Counted from the stretch's first letter, positions 1 to 9,055 are shown. The stretch is DNA of 51,397 nucleotides from an uncultured Clostridia bacterium (GCA_944387505.1 CALXFG010000008.1:1-51397), one strand, 5' to 3'. Program-made: numbers and translations. The notes: generated by a model from the sequence alone, not told the origin.

Positions 1-307
1 TTGTGATGCCATTTTTTATATTAAAAATTTTTTTAATTTTTTTCAAAAAAACTATTGACTTTTTATAGTTGGTCTTTTATATCTTAATGTATTTCTTCTT
101 AATAATAATCATATTTTCCAATAATTATTTTTTTCATCATACCATAAAGTCTAAAAAAAATAAAGTTTCAAAATAAATCGATTGTTTTGGAAACTTCATT
201 ATAATTTTTTTCATTATTAAAAATTTATATGTATATAATAGAAACGGATGTCTTTGGCAAAATGCCTCCGACATCCTTGTTCCTATTGATAGAAGTGTTT
301 TCTTTTC
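1..307. other. AT-rich non-coding left edge
   Basis: No gene is supported here. The stretch is very AT-rich with runs of A and T. An imperfect stem (AAGTTTC arm at about 163-170 against GGAAACTT at 189-196) is followed on the plus strand by ATAATTTTTTTC. It could be a weak terminator for a gene left of the window. A TTGACT at 55-60 with TATATC 17 bp downstream looks promoter-like, but no gene follows it. Confidence 0.4.
246..276 (-). terminator. Hairpin after orphan gene A
   Basis: GGATGTC (246-252) pairs with GACATCC (270-276), and an inner GGC/GCC pair closes an AAAAT loop. It lies 31 bp past the stop codon of the minus-strand gene at 308-751. The T-tract on the minus strand is poor, so termination is inferred from position and stem only. 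Confidence 0.4.
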
Positions 308-751
308 CTACAGGCCAGAATATAAGGCGCTGAAAAGTTCCTCAACCATTCCTTCGAACTCTTGTCCTACGAAATCATTGACTCCTGCCCTTGTGACAGT
401 TTTTACTAGGTGAAGGATATGCTTTTTCTCTTCTTCATTCCATCGTTTTTGCTGTATAACTCCTTTCATGGTTACATCCCCTTTGATGATAACCTCGTTA
501 ATACAGTCTCTCGCCAGCATTATCTCGGCAATTCTTACCGCACGCTCCTGGCATTTTTTCAAGCCTATTTCCAGCTCTACTCCATACTGATCAAGAATAT
601 CGTTCTTAATCGGAGTAGTGACATCTTTCACCAGCCGTTTTTTCATTTCCTTTGAAAAAACCAGGCTTCTAGCCTTTGTTGTTATTCCTGGATACCGCTT
701 AATAACGTCTCCTATATCCAGAAAATCAAATGGCATCATTTTAACTCCCAT
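308..751 (-). CDS. Orphan gene A, unknown 147-aa protein
   Basis: I do not recognise this 147-aa protein. It has no signal peptide or membrane segment, looks mainly helical, and has mixed charge with a Lys/Arg-rich first half. The start is well supported: AGGAGG lies 8 nt upstream of the ATG, and a consensus promoter (TTGACA, 18-bp spacer, TATAAT) lies upstream. It is a complete single-gene unit, with a hairpin after the stop. Base composition is clearly richer in G+C than the neighbours, with more CTG, GCC and AGG-type codons. This resembles genes B (9056-9403) and C (15040-15447) and suggests recent acquisition. No function can be assigned. Confidence 0.75.
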   Translation of the reverse strand: MGVKMMPFDFLDIGDVIKRYPGITTKARSLVFSKEMKKRLVKDVTTPIKNDILDQYGVELEIGLKKCQERAVRIAEIMLARDCINEVIIKGDVTMKGVIQQKRWNEEEKKHILHLVKTVTRAGVNDFVGQEFEGMVEELFSALYSGL

Positions 752-796
752 CTTCTTCTCCTCCTGCTAATAAATTTTTATTGGGTTCATAATTAT

Positions 797-826
797 ATTA
801 TACCATTTTTTAAAATATTATGTCAA
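797..826 (-). promoter_or_regulatory. Sigma-A promoter of orphan gene A
   Basis: On the minus strand TTGACA (821-826) is followed by an 18-bp spacer and TATAAT (797-802), with a TGG just before the -10. It begins only a few bases past the stop codon of the ZIP transporter gene. Confidence 0.75.
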
Positions 827-827
827 T

Positions 828-1610
828 TTATCCTAATGCCACATCTAATATCATCATAATCACAAAACCAATTGCTACACCAATTGTTCCCATGTTTGAA
901 TGGTCTCCTGCTTGTGATTCTGGAATCAATTCTTCTACGACAACATATATCATAGCTCCTGCCGCAAAAGCTAATAAATATGGTAATATTGGTACAATGG
1001 CATTTGTTAGCAATATCGTTATGATAGCCGCAATTGGTTCAACAATTCCAGATAATGTTCCATACACAAATGCTTTCAACTTAGACATCCCTTGGCTTCT
1101 TAATGGCATAGATATAATAGCACCTTCTGGAAAATTTTGAATCGCTATACCAATTGCTAAACTAACGGCACCTGCTAAGCTAATTCCTACATTTCCTATC
1201 ATCGCTCCTGCTAATGTTACGCCCATTGCCATTCCTTCTGGAATATTATGAAGTGTTACAGCAAAAACAAGCATAGTGGATTCTTTTATTTTTGCCTTAA
1301 TCCCTTCTGGTTTATCTGTATGTAAATGTAAATGTGGTATGATACTATCTAAAAGCAATAAAAAACCAATTCCTAATAAAAATCCAATAACCGCTGGTAA
1401 CCATGAAATTTCATGCTGCTCTGTTGCCATTTCCATAGATGGCATTAGTAAAGACCAAATAGAAGCTGCCATCATGACACCTGCTGCAAAACCAATTAAC
1501 AATTTCTCTACTGTTTTATGAATAGCTTTTTTCATAAAAAATACCATTGCTGAACCTAAAAGTGTTCCCAAAAATGGTATAATCAATACAATTAACATAT
1601 TTTCACTCAT
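828..1610 (-). CDS. ZIP-family divalent metal transporter
   Basis: About 260-aa polytopic membrane protein of the ZIP family (ZupT/GufA type), which imports divalent metals such as zinc. Seen in the sequence: about eight hydrophobic segments, the HNIPEGMAMG signature in TM4, a second metal motif QNFPEGA in TM5, a His-rich HLHLH cytoplasmic loop between TM3 and TM4, and EELIPE in the C-terminal half. Length fits the family. An ATG at 1616 is only 3 nt after the GAGAGG ribosome site, so the second ATG at 1610 (9-nt spacing) is the better start. It stands alone between orphan gene A and the divergent mgtA. The metal cannot be read from the sequence. Confidence 0.93.
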   Translation of the reverse strand: MSENMLIVLIIPFLGTLLGSAMVFFMKKAIHKTVEKLLIGFAAGVMMAASIWSLLMPSMEMATEQHEISWLPAVIGFLLGIGFLLLLDSIIPHLHLHTDKPEGIKAKIKESTMLVFAVTLHNIPEGMAMGVTLAGAMIGNVGISLAGAVSLAIGIAIQNFPEGAIISMPLRSQGMSKLKAFVYGTLSGIVEPIAAIITILLTNAIVPILPYLLAFAAGAMIYVVVEELIPESQAGDHSNMGTIGVAIGFVIMMILDVALG

Positions 1611-1616
1611 ATCCAT

Positions 1617-1909
1617 TTACCTCTCTTTTGTATACTGTATTTCAACATAGTTGTATCATATTTTTATCAATTTGTATAGTATGTATTAGGAAATAATGGA
1701 TATATCAATATTTTTACATCATTATTATCAAATAAGTTTTTAACTGAAATCATAAAAATACCTTCTTCTATTTTTTCCAAAGGCGTTATATACAAAATTT
1801 CTATATTTTTACAATATGTTATAAATTTTTTTATATTTTTTTATATATTTGTTTAATTTCTATTTTCTTGTGGTATAATGGTTAAGAATTTAAAACAAAA
1901 GAAACGGAG
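1617..1909. other. Divergent spacer between ZIP gene and mgtA
   Basis: AT-rich spacer with the two promoters reading outward. I looked for an M-box or other magnesium riboswitch upstream of mgtA and saw neither its conserved core nor an attenuator hairpin. No gene is supported. Confidence 0.5.
1874..1879 (+). promoter_or_regulatory. Extended -10 promoter of mgtA
   Basis: TATAAT preceded by TGG, an extended -10 arrangement, 43 bp before the likely start codon. No good -35 hexamer is visible. Confidence 0.6.
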
Positions 1910-1921
1910 ATGATTTTACCT

Positions 1922-4531
1922 ATGTCAAATGCAAAAGAAGAAGTAAATATTTCTAAACTTTATGACCAAGAATGTTTACTGTCCAGAAATGAATTTATTA
2001 AAAAATTCAAAATTAAAGAAAATGGTCTTACATCACAAGAAGCTGAATACAAGTTAAAACAACTAGGACCAAACATTATTAAGCAAGCAAAACCCAAAAG
2101 ATGGTATCATTATTTTTTTGAAAGTTTATTTACACCTTTTAACTTAATCTTATTAGGCATTACTTTGTTATTATGTTACACAGATGTCATTTTGCCAGAA
2201 ACACCTAGTTATGCCAACATTATTGTTATTGCTATATTAGTTACTGCAAGTACTTTATTAGACTTTTTTGAAGAATATCGTTCTAATAAAGCTGCAAATG
2301 AATTAAAAGAATTGGTTGCTACTACTTGTCATGTTATAAGAGATGGTAAAGAGGTACAAATTCCCATTAAAGATATAACACTTGGAGATATTGTTGTTCT
2401 TTCAGCTGGTAGCATGATTCCCGCAGATTTAAGAATTATTGAAGCAACTGATCTTTATGTTGGACAATCTTCCTTAACTGGTGAATCAGATGCTGTTAAA
2501 AAATTAGTTGAAACAGAAATGAAACCCGAAGATTTAGATAGTATTGCGGATTTAGACACAATCTGCTTTATGGGAACCAATGTTATTTCTGGTAGTGCAA
2601 AAGGAGTTGTTATTAAAACTGCTGACTCTACATATTTTGGAAAAATTGCTCATACCTTAACTACTGGCAAACCAAAAACAGCTTTCCAAAAAGGGATTGA
2701 AAGTATTAGTAAATTACTAATTCGTTTTATGCTAATCATTATTCCTGTTGTGTTTATTCTTAATTTTTCAAAACACAGTATTGTAACAGCCTTTACTTTT
2801 GCAGTAGCCATTTCTATCGCCATTACACCTTTATTACTTCCTGTCATTTTATCTTCTTGTTTATCAAAAGGTGCTATCAAAATGTCTAAGAAAAAAACAA
2901 TTGTTAAAAAGTTAGATGCTATTCAAAATTTTGGTGCTATGAACATTTTATGTACAGATAAAACAGGAACTTTAACTGAAGATAAAATTGTTTTAGAAAA
3001 GTATTTGGATATAAAAGGTGATGAAGATATTGGTGTTTTAAAATATGCCTATTTAAATGCTAGTCTTCAAACCGGTTTAAGAAGTAATATTGATGAAGCG
3101 GTTATTAAACGTGGAGCAGAATACAATATGCCTGAATTAACTAGTAAATATATAAAATTAGATGAAATTCCTTTTGACTTTGCTCGTAGGCGTTTATCTA
3201 TTGCCGTAAAGAATGAAGAAGGTAAAGATGAATTAATTACCAAAGGTGCTGTGGAAGAAATTTTAAATATTTCTACTTCAGTAGAGTATAAAGGCGTCGT
3301 TTCTCCTTTAACTAAGGATATTAAGGAAAATATACAAAGAATTAGTAAAAACTTAAATAAAGAAGGTTTAAGAGTTATTGCTGTTTGCAAAAAATATAAT
3401 ACTGAACCTAATTATGACTTTGATGTAAAAGATGAAAAAAATATGATATTGATTGGATTTATTGGATTTTTAGACCCACCTAAAGAAAGTGCTAAAGAAG
3501 CTGTTGCCAGAATGAATAAAGCTGGTATTCGTGTAATCGTACTAACAGGTGATAATGCAGAAGTTACAAAATGTATTTGTGAAAAAGTCAATATAAAATC
3601 TAAACATATTATTCTCGGAAGTGAACTTGATAAATTATCAGACGTTGCTGTTCTTAGGTTAATTCGTAAAAATAATATTTTTGCTAAGTTATCTCCTATT
3701 CAAAAAGCTAGAGTTGTAAGACTTTTAAAAGAAGATGGAAATGTTGTAGGATATATGGGAGACGGAATTAATGATAGTCCTTCACTAACCAATTCAGATG
3801 TTGGTATTTCTGTAGATACTGCTGTCGATATTGCCAAAGAATCTGCAGACATTATTCTTCTAGAAAAAGATTTAAATGTTTTATTAGATGGTGTAACAGA
3901 AGGAAGAAAAACATTTGCCAACTTAATGAAATATATTAAAATGGCAACAAGCTTTAACTTCGGAGAAGTATTATCTGTTATTGTCGCAAGTATTGCTTTA
4001 CCATTTTTACCAGAAACACCTATCCAATTATTAGTAGAAGGTTTACTATATGATTTTGGACAAATGACACTTCCCTTTGATGATGTAGACGCAGAAATTG
4101 TACGAAAACCTAAAAAATTGGATATCAAGAGTTTAAAACACTTTATGCTATTTATGGGACCAGTTAGCTCAATCTTTGACTTAATTGTATTTGCCTCTCT
4201 ATGGTTTATTTTTGGAGTTAGAGAAGCAGCTCTTTTCCAAACCATTTGGTTCTCATATAGTATTGTTTCAAACTTAATTGGAATGCATATTATTAGAACG
4301 GCAAAAATACCTTTCATACAAAGTAATGCAAATAAAATGGTATATTTCTCTTCTATTTTATTAATTTTAGTAGGTCTAATTGTACCATTTACCCCTTTAG
4401 GAAGTTTCATTGGATTAGTCCCAATGGCAGCAGAAGATATCATTTTAATTTTTGTTGTAACTTTCTTATATTGTATTTTAGCAATGTTTGCCAAAAAGAT
4501 TTATATCAAAAAATATGGCGAATGGATTTAA
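1922..4531 (+). CDS. mgtA: P-type Mg2+-importing ATPase MgtA
   Basis: P3B-type ATPase that uses ATP to bring magnesium into the cell. About 869 aa, close to the usual length. Seen: TGES actuator motif (about residue 186), phosphorylation site DKTGTLTED (Asp346), hinge motif GDGINDSP (about 613), two N-terminal and six C-terminal membrane segments. Stretches such as NASLQTGL, IPFDFARRRLS and LYDFGQMTLPFDDVD are typical of MgtA/MgtB rather than Ca2+ pumps. An ATG at 1910 overlaps the ribosome site GGAGATGAT; the ATG at 1922 lies 7 nt after that site and gives MSNAKEE, so I chose it. It is monocistronic and followed at once by a REP-type palindrome that can act as terminator. Confidence 0.95.
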   Translation: MSNAKEEVNISKLYDQECLLSRNEFIKKFKIKENGLTSQEAEYKLKQLGPNIIKQAKPKRWYHYFFESLFTPFNLILLGITLLLCYTDVILPETPSYANIIVIAILVTASTLLDFFEEYRSNKAANELKELVATTCHVIRDGKEVQIPIKDITLGDIVVLSAGSMIPADLRIIEATDLYVGQSSLTGESDAVKKLVETEMKPEDLDSIADLDTICFMGTNVISGSAKGVVIKTADSTYFGKIAHTLTTGKPKTAFQKGIESISKLLIRFMLIIIPVVFILNFSKHSIVTAFTFAVAISIAITPLLLPVILSSCLSKGAIKMSKKKTIVKKLDAIQNFGAMNILCTDKTGTLTEDKIVLEKYLDIKGDEDIGVLKYAYLNASLQTGLRSNIDEAVIKRGAEYNMPELTSKYIKLDEIPFDFARRRLSIAVKNEEGKDELITKGAVEEILNISTSVEYKGVVSPLTKDIKENIQRISKNLNKEGLRVIAVCKKYNTEPNYDFDVKDEKNMILIGFIGFLDPPKESAKEAVARMNKAGIRVIVLTGDNAEVTKCICEKVNIKSKHIILGSELDKLSDVAVLRLIRKNNIFAKLSPIQKARVVRLLKEDGNVVGYMGDGINDSPSLTNSDVGISVDTAVDIAKESADIILLEKDLNVLLDGVTEGRKTFANLMKYIKMATSFNFGEVLSVIVASIALPFLPETPIQLLVEGLLYDFGQMTLPFDDVDAEIVRKPKKLDIKSLKHFMLFMGPVSSIFDLIVFASLWFIFGVREAALFQTIWFSYSIVSNLIGMHIIRTAKIPFIQSNANKMVYFSSILLILVGLIVPFTPLGSFIGLVPMAAEDIILIFVVTFLYCILAMFAKKIYIKKYGEWI

Positions 4532-4534
4532 TAA

Positions 4535-4582
4535 AAAAGGGAAATTGGGGACGGACTCGAGTCCGTCTCCAATTTCCCTTTT
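4535..4582 (+). repeat. REP-like palindrome, full copy (mgtA terminator)
   Basis: Near-perfect inverted repeat: GGGAAATTGGGGACGGACTC and its complement meet at a central CTCGAG, with one mismatch, flanked by A and T runs. It starts within 10 bp of the mgtA stop and would fold into a 20-bp stem followed by TTTTC, so it can terminate mgtA and, read the other way, the yfcE transcript. The half-unit recurs at 8915, 13260 and (inverted) 13706. Confidence 0.85.
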
Positions 4583-4586
4583 CTAA

Positions 4587-5138
4587 CTATTCTTTATATC
4601 TATATTCTTCTACCACATTTCCATCAACATCTTTTATAACAATGTCTTTTTCTTCTATCATAGCATAACTGTGTGGCGTATTATCTTTTGGTAATGAAAT
4701 AGAACCTGGATTTACAAATAATTGATTATCATATTTTTTGATAAAGCAAGTATGGAAATGTCCATAAAACATAATATCAAAATCTTCTGGTGGTAAATTA
4801 TCTATATTGTATTTATGTCCATGTGTAAAAAACATATTTTTTCCATTAATTTTTTCCAATATATGTTCTTTTATATCAAATTCTGAAACCATTTGGTCTA
4901 CTTCTGCATCACAATTTCCTCTTACAACTTCTAGCTTATCTTTTACACTATTTAATAGTTTTGTTACCTTCATTGGGTCATATCCATCTGTTAATGGATT
5001 TCTAGGTCCATGATAATATAAATCTCCTAACACAATTATTTTTTCTGGCTTTTCTTTTTTAATAATTTCTTTTAATTTGTCAGCATATAAACCTGACCCA
5101 TGAATATCTGATACAACTAATACTCTCATAAAACTCAT
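4587..5138 (-). CDS. yfcE: YfcE/MJ0936-family metallophosphoesterase
   Basis: Calcineurin-like phosphodiesterase of the YfcE family, which hydrolyses phosphodiesters with a two-metal centre. 183 aa, almost exactly the length of E. coli YfcE. Motifs in order: DIHG (Asp11, His13), GDLYYHGPRN, GNCDAEVDQM, THGH and GHFH, then NPGSISLPK. These supply all metal ligands expected. No signal peptide, so cytoplasmic. The start may be ATG 5138 or the ATG three codons later; both are within reach of the AAGGAAGAAAGGA ribosome region. Natural substrate is unknown. It stands between mgtA (convergent) and a DUF4116 gene that ends in its own terminator. Confidence 0.93.
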   Translation of the reverse strand: MSFMRVLVVSDIHGSGLYADKLKEIIKKEKPEKIIVLGDLYYHGPRNPLTDGYDPMKVTKLLNSVKDKLEVVRGNCDAEVDQMVSEFDIKEHILEKINGKNMFFTHGHKYNIDNLPPEDFDIMFYGHFHTCFIKKYDNQLFVNPGSISLPKDNTPHSYAMIEEKDIVIKDVDGNVVEEYRYKE

Positions 5139-5238
5139 TCCTTTCTTCCTTGGCTAGTTTTTGTATTTTTAATTATCATATATTCTAAGTTATATTATGA
5201 TAAATTGCAACCCCTATATAAAAAAAATATGAATAACT

Positions 5239-5264
5239 AAAAGACATCAAAAATAATGTCTTTT
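5239..5264 (-). terminator. Terminator of the DUF4116 gene
   Basis: AAAAGACAT pairs with ATGTCTTTT around an 8-nt loop, 19 bp past the stop codon of the minus-strand gene at 5283. On the minus strand the stem is followed by TTTTAG. Confidence 0.65.
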
Positions 5265-5282
5265 TTTATTTAAATTTATTTT

Positions 5283-5795
5283 CTATTCCATTAACTTTTT
5301 AATATCCTCATCTTGTTTTAATTTATTAGATATAAAATGATACGCTTGTTTATTTTGTTTTACAGCAATTTCAGCCAATTCTTTATCATCGATTAATCGT
5401 TTACTAGCATATTTGATAATAATCCCCTTATTTTCTACTGCCGTTTTTACAACATCTCTATCATCTCTTAATTCCTCTGATGCATAATATAAAGCTTGTC
5501 CATAGTTTTTACAGCATTCTAACATAATCTCTTTATCCCCTGCTAATTCTTCTGATGCATAACAAATTGTCCAAGGTGCTGTTTTTGTAGCTAATTGTAA
5601 GACTTCTTTATCTCCTTTTAATCTTGTACTGGCAAATTCTAAAGCTTCTCCATCTTGCTTTAATGCTTCCATAACGACTTCTTTATCATCTTGTAATTCT
5701 TCTGATGCTAATTCTAGATTTTTCCCATTTTCTTTTACTGCTTGTAGTATTATTTCTTTGTTATTACTATTTTTTTGTATTTCTTCTATATCCAT
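5283..5795 (-). CDS. DUF4116 repeat protein
   Basis: 170-aa acidic soluble protein built almost entirely of about 24-residue helical repeats with the pattern D-K-E-V-(8)-G-x-A-L-x-(Y/F)-A-S-x-x-L. About six copies are visible, the hallmark of DUF4116. The family occurs as tandem repeats in amoeba-associated and gut bacteria and protists; its role is unknown, and protein binding is the usual guess. No signal peptide or membrane helix. The ribosome site AAAAGGAAG sits upstream of the ATG. The gene starts 29 bp after the stop of the nucleotidase gene (5825-6634) on the same strand, so the two may be co-transcribed. Confidence 0.85.
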   Translation of the reverse strand: MDIEEIQKNSNNKEIILQAVKENGKNLELASEELQDDKEVVMEALKQDGEALEFASTRLKGDKEVLQLATKTAPWTICYASEELAGDKEIMLECCKNYGQALYYASEELRDDRDVVKTAVENKGIIIKYASKRLIDDKELAEIAVKQNKQAYHFISNKLKQDEDIKKLME

Positions 5796-5824
5796 TTATA
5801 TCTACTTCCTTTTTTTCATTTTTA

Positions 5825-6634
5825 TTAATCCATATTTATATACTTCTCTATGTCATAAAAATTATTGTCTTCTGTTAAAACAATGTCAAAATTCTTTTTA
5901 TATACTTCTAAGTTTTCAGTAATATTTTTATTCAAAAATCCGATTTTTAAAGATTTATTTTCTGGATATTCTCCCATCATGTGAATATCCTCAACTAAAT
6001 CCCCAATCACAATTCTATAATCCTTTTCTTTTATTCTTTCTTTTACTTTTAAATTTTCTAATTTATCTATATTTTTATTTAATGTATGAATAATATTATC
6101 AGAAAATTTTATCATATCCCCATTTTCGTCAAACTTTATAAAATTACCAATAATTATTATGTTGCTATAATAACAATTGTTTTCTTTTAAAAATTGTTCT
6201 ATTACATTTCCAATGCCTGCTGAAAAGATAATTACTGGTATTTGATTTTCATATAATTTAGAAAGAAAATCTTTTGCTCCTTCTCTTAATTTTAGATAAC
6301 TATTACTAACACATTTTTTTAGTTTTTCACTTGTAAGATGATATGTATAATATAAATTCATAGATTTTGTATACCATTCTAACATGTATTTTTCTTTTTC
6401 TTTCATGTCTATCGTATAATCTAATTCTATCGGACCATATTTTTCATAAAGCTTATTTAAATCATTAGCTATTTCCATCCCCATTGCCTTTTTATTAGCA
6501 CTGGTCGCCCATGAGTCTTCACTATCGCTTGATGTAATTGTCTTATCATAATCCATAAAAACACATATATTATCTTTATTCATCTTTTCTTTTAATTCAT
6601 TTATTTTTTTTTCACTATTGAAATATATCATCAT
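5825..6634 (-). CDS. Pyrimidine 5'-nucleotidase, UMPH-1 type (HAD fold)
   Basis: 269-aa HAD-superfamily phosphatase closely resembling eukaryotic cytosolic 5'-nucleotidase III, which removes phosphate from UMP and CMP. Seen: nucleophile motif DYDKT (Asp28, Asp30), EWYTKS substrate segment, FSAGIG (motif II, about residue 155), and GDLVEDI near residue 215 for the Mg2+-binding acid. It lacks the N-terminal extension of the human enzyme. The ribosome site AAGGAG precedes two adjacent ATGs. The downstream DUF4116 gene is close and co-directional. This family is much commoner in animals than in bacteria, so transfer is possible but not shown. Substrate choice is inferred from family. Confidence 0.85.
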   Translation of the reverse strand: MMIYFNSEKKINELKEKMNKDNICVFMDYDKTITSSDSEDSWATSANKKAMGMEIANDLNKLYEKYGPIELDYTIDMKEKEKYMLEWYTKSMNLYYTYHLTSEKLKKCVSNSYLKLREGAKDFLSKLYENQIPVIIFSAGIGNVIEQFLKENNCYYSNIIIIGNFIKFDENGDMIKFSDNIIHTLNKNIDKLENLKVKERIKEKDYRIVIGDLVEDIHMMGEYPENKSLKIGFLNKNITENLEVYKKNFDIVLTEDNNFYDIEKYINMD

Positions 6635-6798
6635 TAATCTCCTTATAAATTTTTTATATTGTAAAAAAGTAACTTTTATCTGTCTTTTGCATTATATATT
6701 TTTTTATTTTGTTTTTCAAGTAATAAACTTTATCCACTTTTAATTTTATATATTTCTTAAAAAAACTCGTAAAACTTTATCTTTTTTCTTTGTTGTGC

Positions 6799-6804
6799 TA
6801 TAAT
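6799..6804 (+). promoter_or_regulatory. Extended -10 promoter of murT-gatD
   Basis: TATAAT preceded by TGC, 36 bp before the murT start. No clear -35 hexamer. Confidence 0.55.
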
Positions 6805-6840
6805 GCAAATATAAATTTTATAGAGATAGGAGCATGACAA

Positions 6841-8157
6841 ATGAAAAACTTTTTTATTGTACTTGCAATGAAAATATTAAATATTGCACTAAAGCTATTT
6901 GGAAAACATGGAGGTAATTTTTTAGGAAAAATTGCTTTTGACTGGAATCCAGAAATTTTTAAATATTTCAAAGTTGACTGCCCTGTTATTGCGGTTACTG
7001 CCACAAACGGTAAAACCATGACAAATAATGCGATTGGATATGTTTTTCAAACAGCTGGAAAAAAGGTAATTAGTAACAAAGAAGGAAATAATATGGAAAC
7101 TGGCATTCTTTCTACTTTATTAAAAACATGTAGCTTAACAGGAAAAATCAAAGCTGATTATTTGGTTTTTGAAGTAGATGAAGGATATGTACCAGTTGTA
7201 TTTAAAGATTTTCGACTAGATACTTTAGTTATCTTAGATTTCTTTAGAGACCAATTAGATAGAAATGGTGAAGTAGAATCCTTAATTTTGAAAATCAATG
7301 ATTTTCTAAAAACATATACTGGGAATTTAATTTTAAATAATGATGATCCAAATGTTGCCAGATTAGGAAAAGCAAATCCGAATAATGAAAACATCTATTA
7401 TTTCCATGTTGATAGATATCCATATGCAACAGATAACATGAAAGAAGCTGGAGAAGGAAAATTTTGTCCATTTTGTAAGACACGTTTGGAATATGAATAT
7501 TATCAATATTCTCATATTGGAAAGTTTACTTGTCCTAATTGTGGATATGGTGATAATGAAATTTATAAAGAAACAAAAAATATTAATTTAAATGATATGA
7601 CTTTTGAAGTGGATGATATTTTGTATAAAATTAAATCAAATAGTATTTATATTATCTATAATTTTACAGCTGTTATTTCTTGTTGTTCTTTATATGATAT
7701 TGATACAAAATATATCCAAGAAGCTTTAGCAAATTTTGAATTAAATAATGGTAGATTAGAAAAATTAGTCATTAAAGATGCCCCTACGATTATAAACTTA
7801 GCTAAAAATCCAACTGGTGCCAATGTCAGTTTACGATTATTGAATGAAGATGATGAAGAAAAAGAGCTATTATTTGTTTTAAATGATAATAAAGCAGATG
7901 GATTTGATGTTTCTTGGATTTGGGATATTAATTTTGATAATTTAAATAATGTGAAAAGAATTGTAACTGCTGGAACAAGAGGTTATGACATTGCCATTAG
8001 AATAAAAACATCAGGATTTGATGCAAATAAAATAGAAGCTTATTTAGACCTAGAACAATCAGTAAAGGCTTTATATACCAACACAACAAAAAAATATGTT
8101 ATTGCAAATTATACTTCTTTACAACCTACTAGAACAGAAATTTTAAAATTAAAATAA
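6841..8157 (+). CDS. murT: Lipid II isoglutaminyl synthase subunit MurT
   Basis: Mur-ligase-like subunit of the MurT-GatD complex, which amidates the alpha-carboxyl of D-Glu in lipid II. 438 aa, normal for the family. Seen: ATP-binding motif TATNGKTMTNN (residues 53-63), the central Mur domain with FRDQLDRNGE, a MurT-specific zinc ribbon with paired Cys (C208/C211 and C231/C234), and a C-terminal DUF1727 domain. The ribosome site AGGAG lies 8 nt before the ATG. Its partner gatD begins 11 bp after the stop. The pair makes isoglutamine stems needed for efficient cross-linking by PBPs such as the one at 17120-19750. Confidence 0.96.
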   Translation: MKNFFIVLAMKILNIALKLFGKHGGNFLGKIAFDWNPEIFKYFKVDCPVIAVTATNGKTMTNNAIGYVFQTAGKKVISNKEGNNMETGILSTLLKTCSLTGKIKADYLVFEVDEGYVPVVFKDFRLDTLVILDFFRDQLDRNGEVESLILKINDFLKTYTGNLILNNDDPNVARLGKANPNNENIYYFHVDRYPYATDNMKEAGEGKFCPFCKTRLEYEYYQYSHIGKFTCPNCGYGDNEIYKETKNINLNDMTFEVDDILYKIKSNSIYIIYNFTAVISCCSLYDIDTKYIQEALANFELNNGRLEKLVIKDAPTIINLAKNPTGANVSLRLLNEDDEEKELLFVLNDNKADGFDVSWIWDINFDNLNNVKRIVTAGTRGYDIAIRIKTSGFDANKIEAYLDLEQSVKALYTNTTKKYVIANYTSLQPTRTEILKLK

Positions 8158-8168
8158 GGAGATCAATC

Positions 8169-8909
8169 ATGAAAGATTTAAAAATACTATACCTATACCC
8201 TGATATGCTAGAATTATATGGTGACTATGGAAATATACAAGTATTAAAATATAGACTTGAAAAACGAGGATTTAACTGTATTGTTGATAGATACTCTATT
8301 GGTGATGAAAAACCAGATTTTAAAAGTTATGATATCATCTTTGCAGGTGGTGGAGCTGATAATGAACAAAGTATTTTATCTGAAGATTTAATAAAATACA
8401 AGGATGACATTAAAGAAGCTGAAAATGAAGGTGTATTCTTTTTATTAATTTGTGGTGCTTATCAATTATTTGGTGAATATTATAAAGGTGTTGAAGGAAA
8501 TATCATTCCTGGTTTAGAAATATTTCCATATTATACAGAAGCTATCGCAGATAGAAAAAAGAGATGCATTGGAAATATTGTTCTTAATGTCAATTTAAAT
8601 GGTAAAGATTCAAAAGTTATTGGATTTGAAAATCATGGTGGACAAACTTATGACATTCCTACACCTTTTGGAAAAGTTTTATTTGGAAATGGAAATAAAT
8701 TTGGTGATACAGAAGAAGGCTTTTTTAAAGAAAATGTCATTGCTACTTATTTACATGGACCTCTTCTTTCCAAAAATCCAGAAGTCACAGATTATATTAT
8801 AAAGCGTTGTTTAGATAGAAAATATCAGGAAGATATTACATTAGAACCTTTAAATGATGAATTTGAAAATTTATGCAGAAAACAATTGTTAGATAGGTTT
8901 CTAAACTAA
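8169..8909 (+). CDS. gatD: Lipid II isoglutaminyl synthase subunit GatD
   Basis: Class I glutamine amidotransferase subunit that frees ammonia from glutamine and passes it to MurT. 246 aa, family length. Seen: nucleophile elbow LICGAYQLFG with Cys95, the AGGGADNEQ oxyanion region, NHGGQT, and the catalytic His in YLHGPLLSKNP (His196). Its ribosome site AAGGAG is in the 11-bp gap after murT, so the two are one operon. A half-copy of the REP-like repeat follows 6 bp after the stop. Confidence 0.96.
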   Translation: MKDLKILYLYPDMLELYGDYGNIQVLKYRLEKRGFNCIVDRYSIGDEKPDFKSYDIIFAGGGADNEQSILSEDLIKYKDDIKEAENEGVFFLLICGAYQLFGEYYKGVEGNIIPGLEIFPYYTEAIADRKKRCIGNIVLNVNLNGKDSKVIGFENHGGQTYDIPTPFGKVLFGNGNKFGDTEEGFFKENVIATYLHGPLLSKNPEVTDYIIKRCLDRKYQEDITLEPLNDEFENLCRKQLLDRFLN

Positions 8910-8914
8910 AAGAA

Positions 8915-8943
8915 GGGATTTGGGGGACGGACTCATTTTTCCC
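8915..8943 (+). repeat. REP-like repeat, half copy after gatD
   Basis: GGGATTTGGGGGACGGACTC followed by ATTTTTCCC. Its short GGGA/TCCC ends can pair and a T run follows. It is the same unit as the copies at 4539, 13260 and 13706, and again lies directly behind a stop codon. Confidence 0.8.
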
Positions 8944-8985
8944 TTTTTAGATATAATAAGAATCTTGCTGTCTAACACAATAAAA

Positions 8986-9030
8986 TGCCGGGCGAAATCA
9001 TCTGATACTACCAAATGATTTGCCCGGGGA
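8986..9030 (-). terminator. Terminator of orphan gene B
   Basis: CCGGGC (8988-8993) pairs with GCCCGG (9022-9027), extended by ATCAT/ATGAT. On the minus strand the stem is followed by ATTTTATT. It is the most GC-rich stem of the region and belongs to the gene at 9056-9403. Confidence 0.75.
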
Positions 9031-9055
9031 TTTTTGAGTGAAACGAAGAAATCGG

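Noticed and set aside
1617-1921. Magnesium (M-box) riboswitch upstream of mgtA
   Set aside because: No conserved M-box core or terminator/antiterminator pair is visible; only an extended -10 promoter and a short leader.
3700-4494. 264-codon open frame opposite mgtA
   Set aside because: It is the antisense shadow of a clearly coding P-type ATPase and has no ribosome site or family motif.
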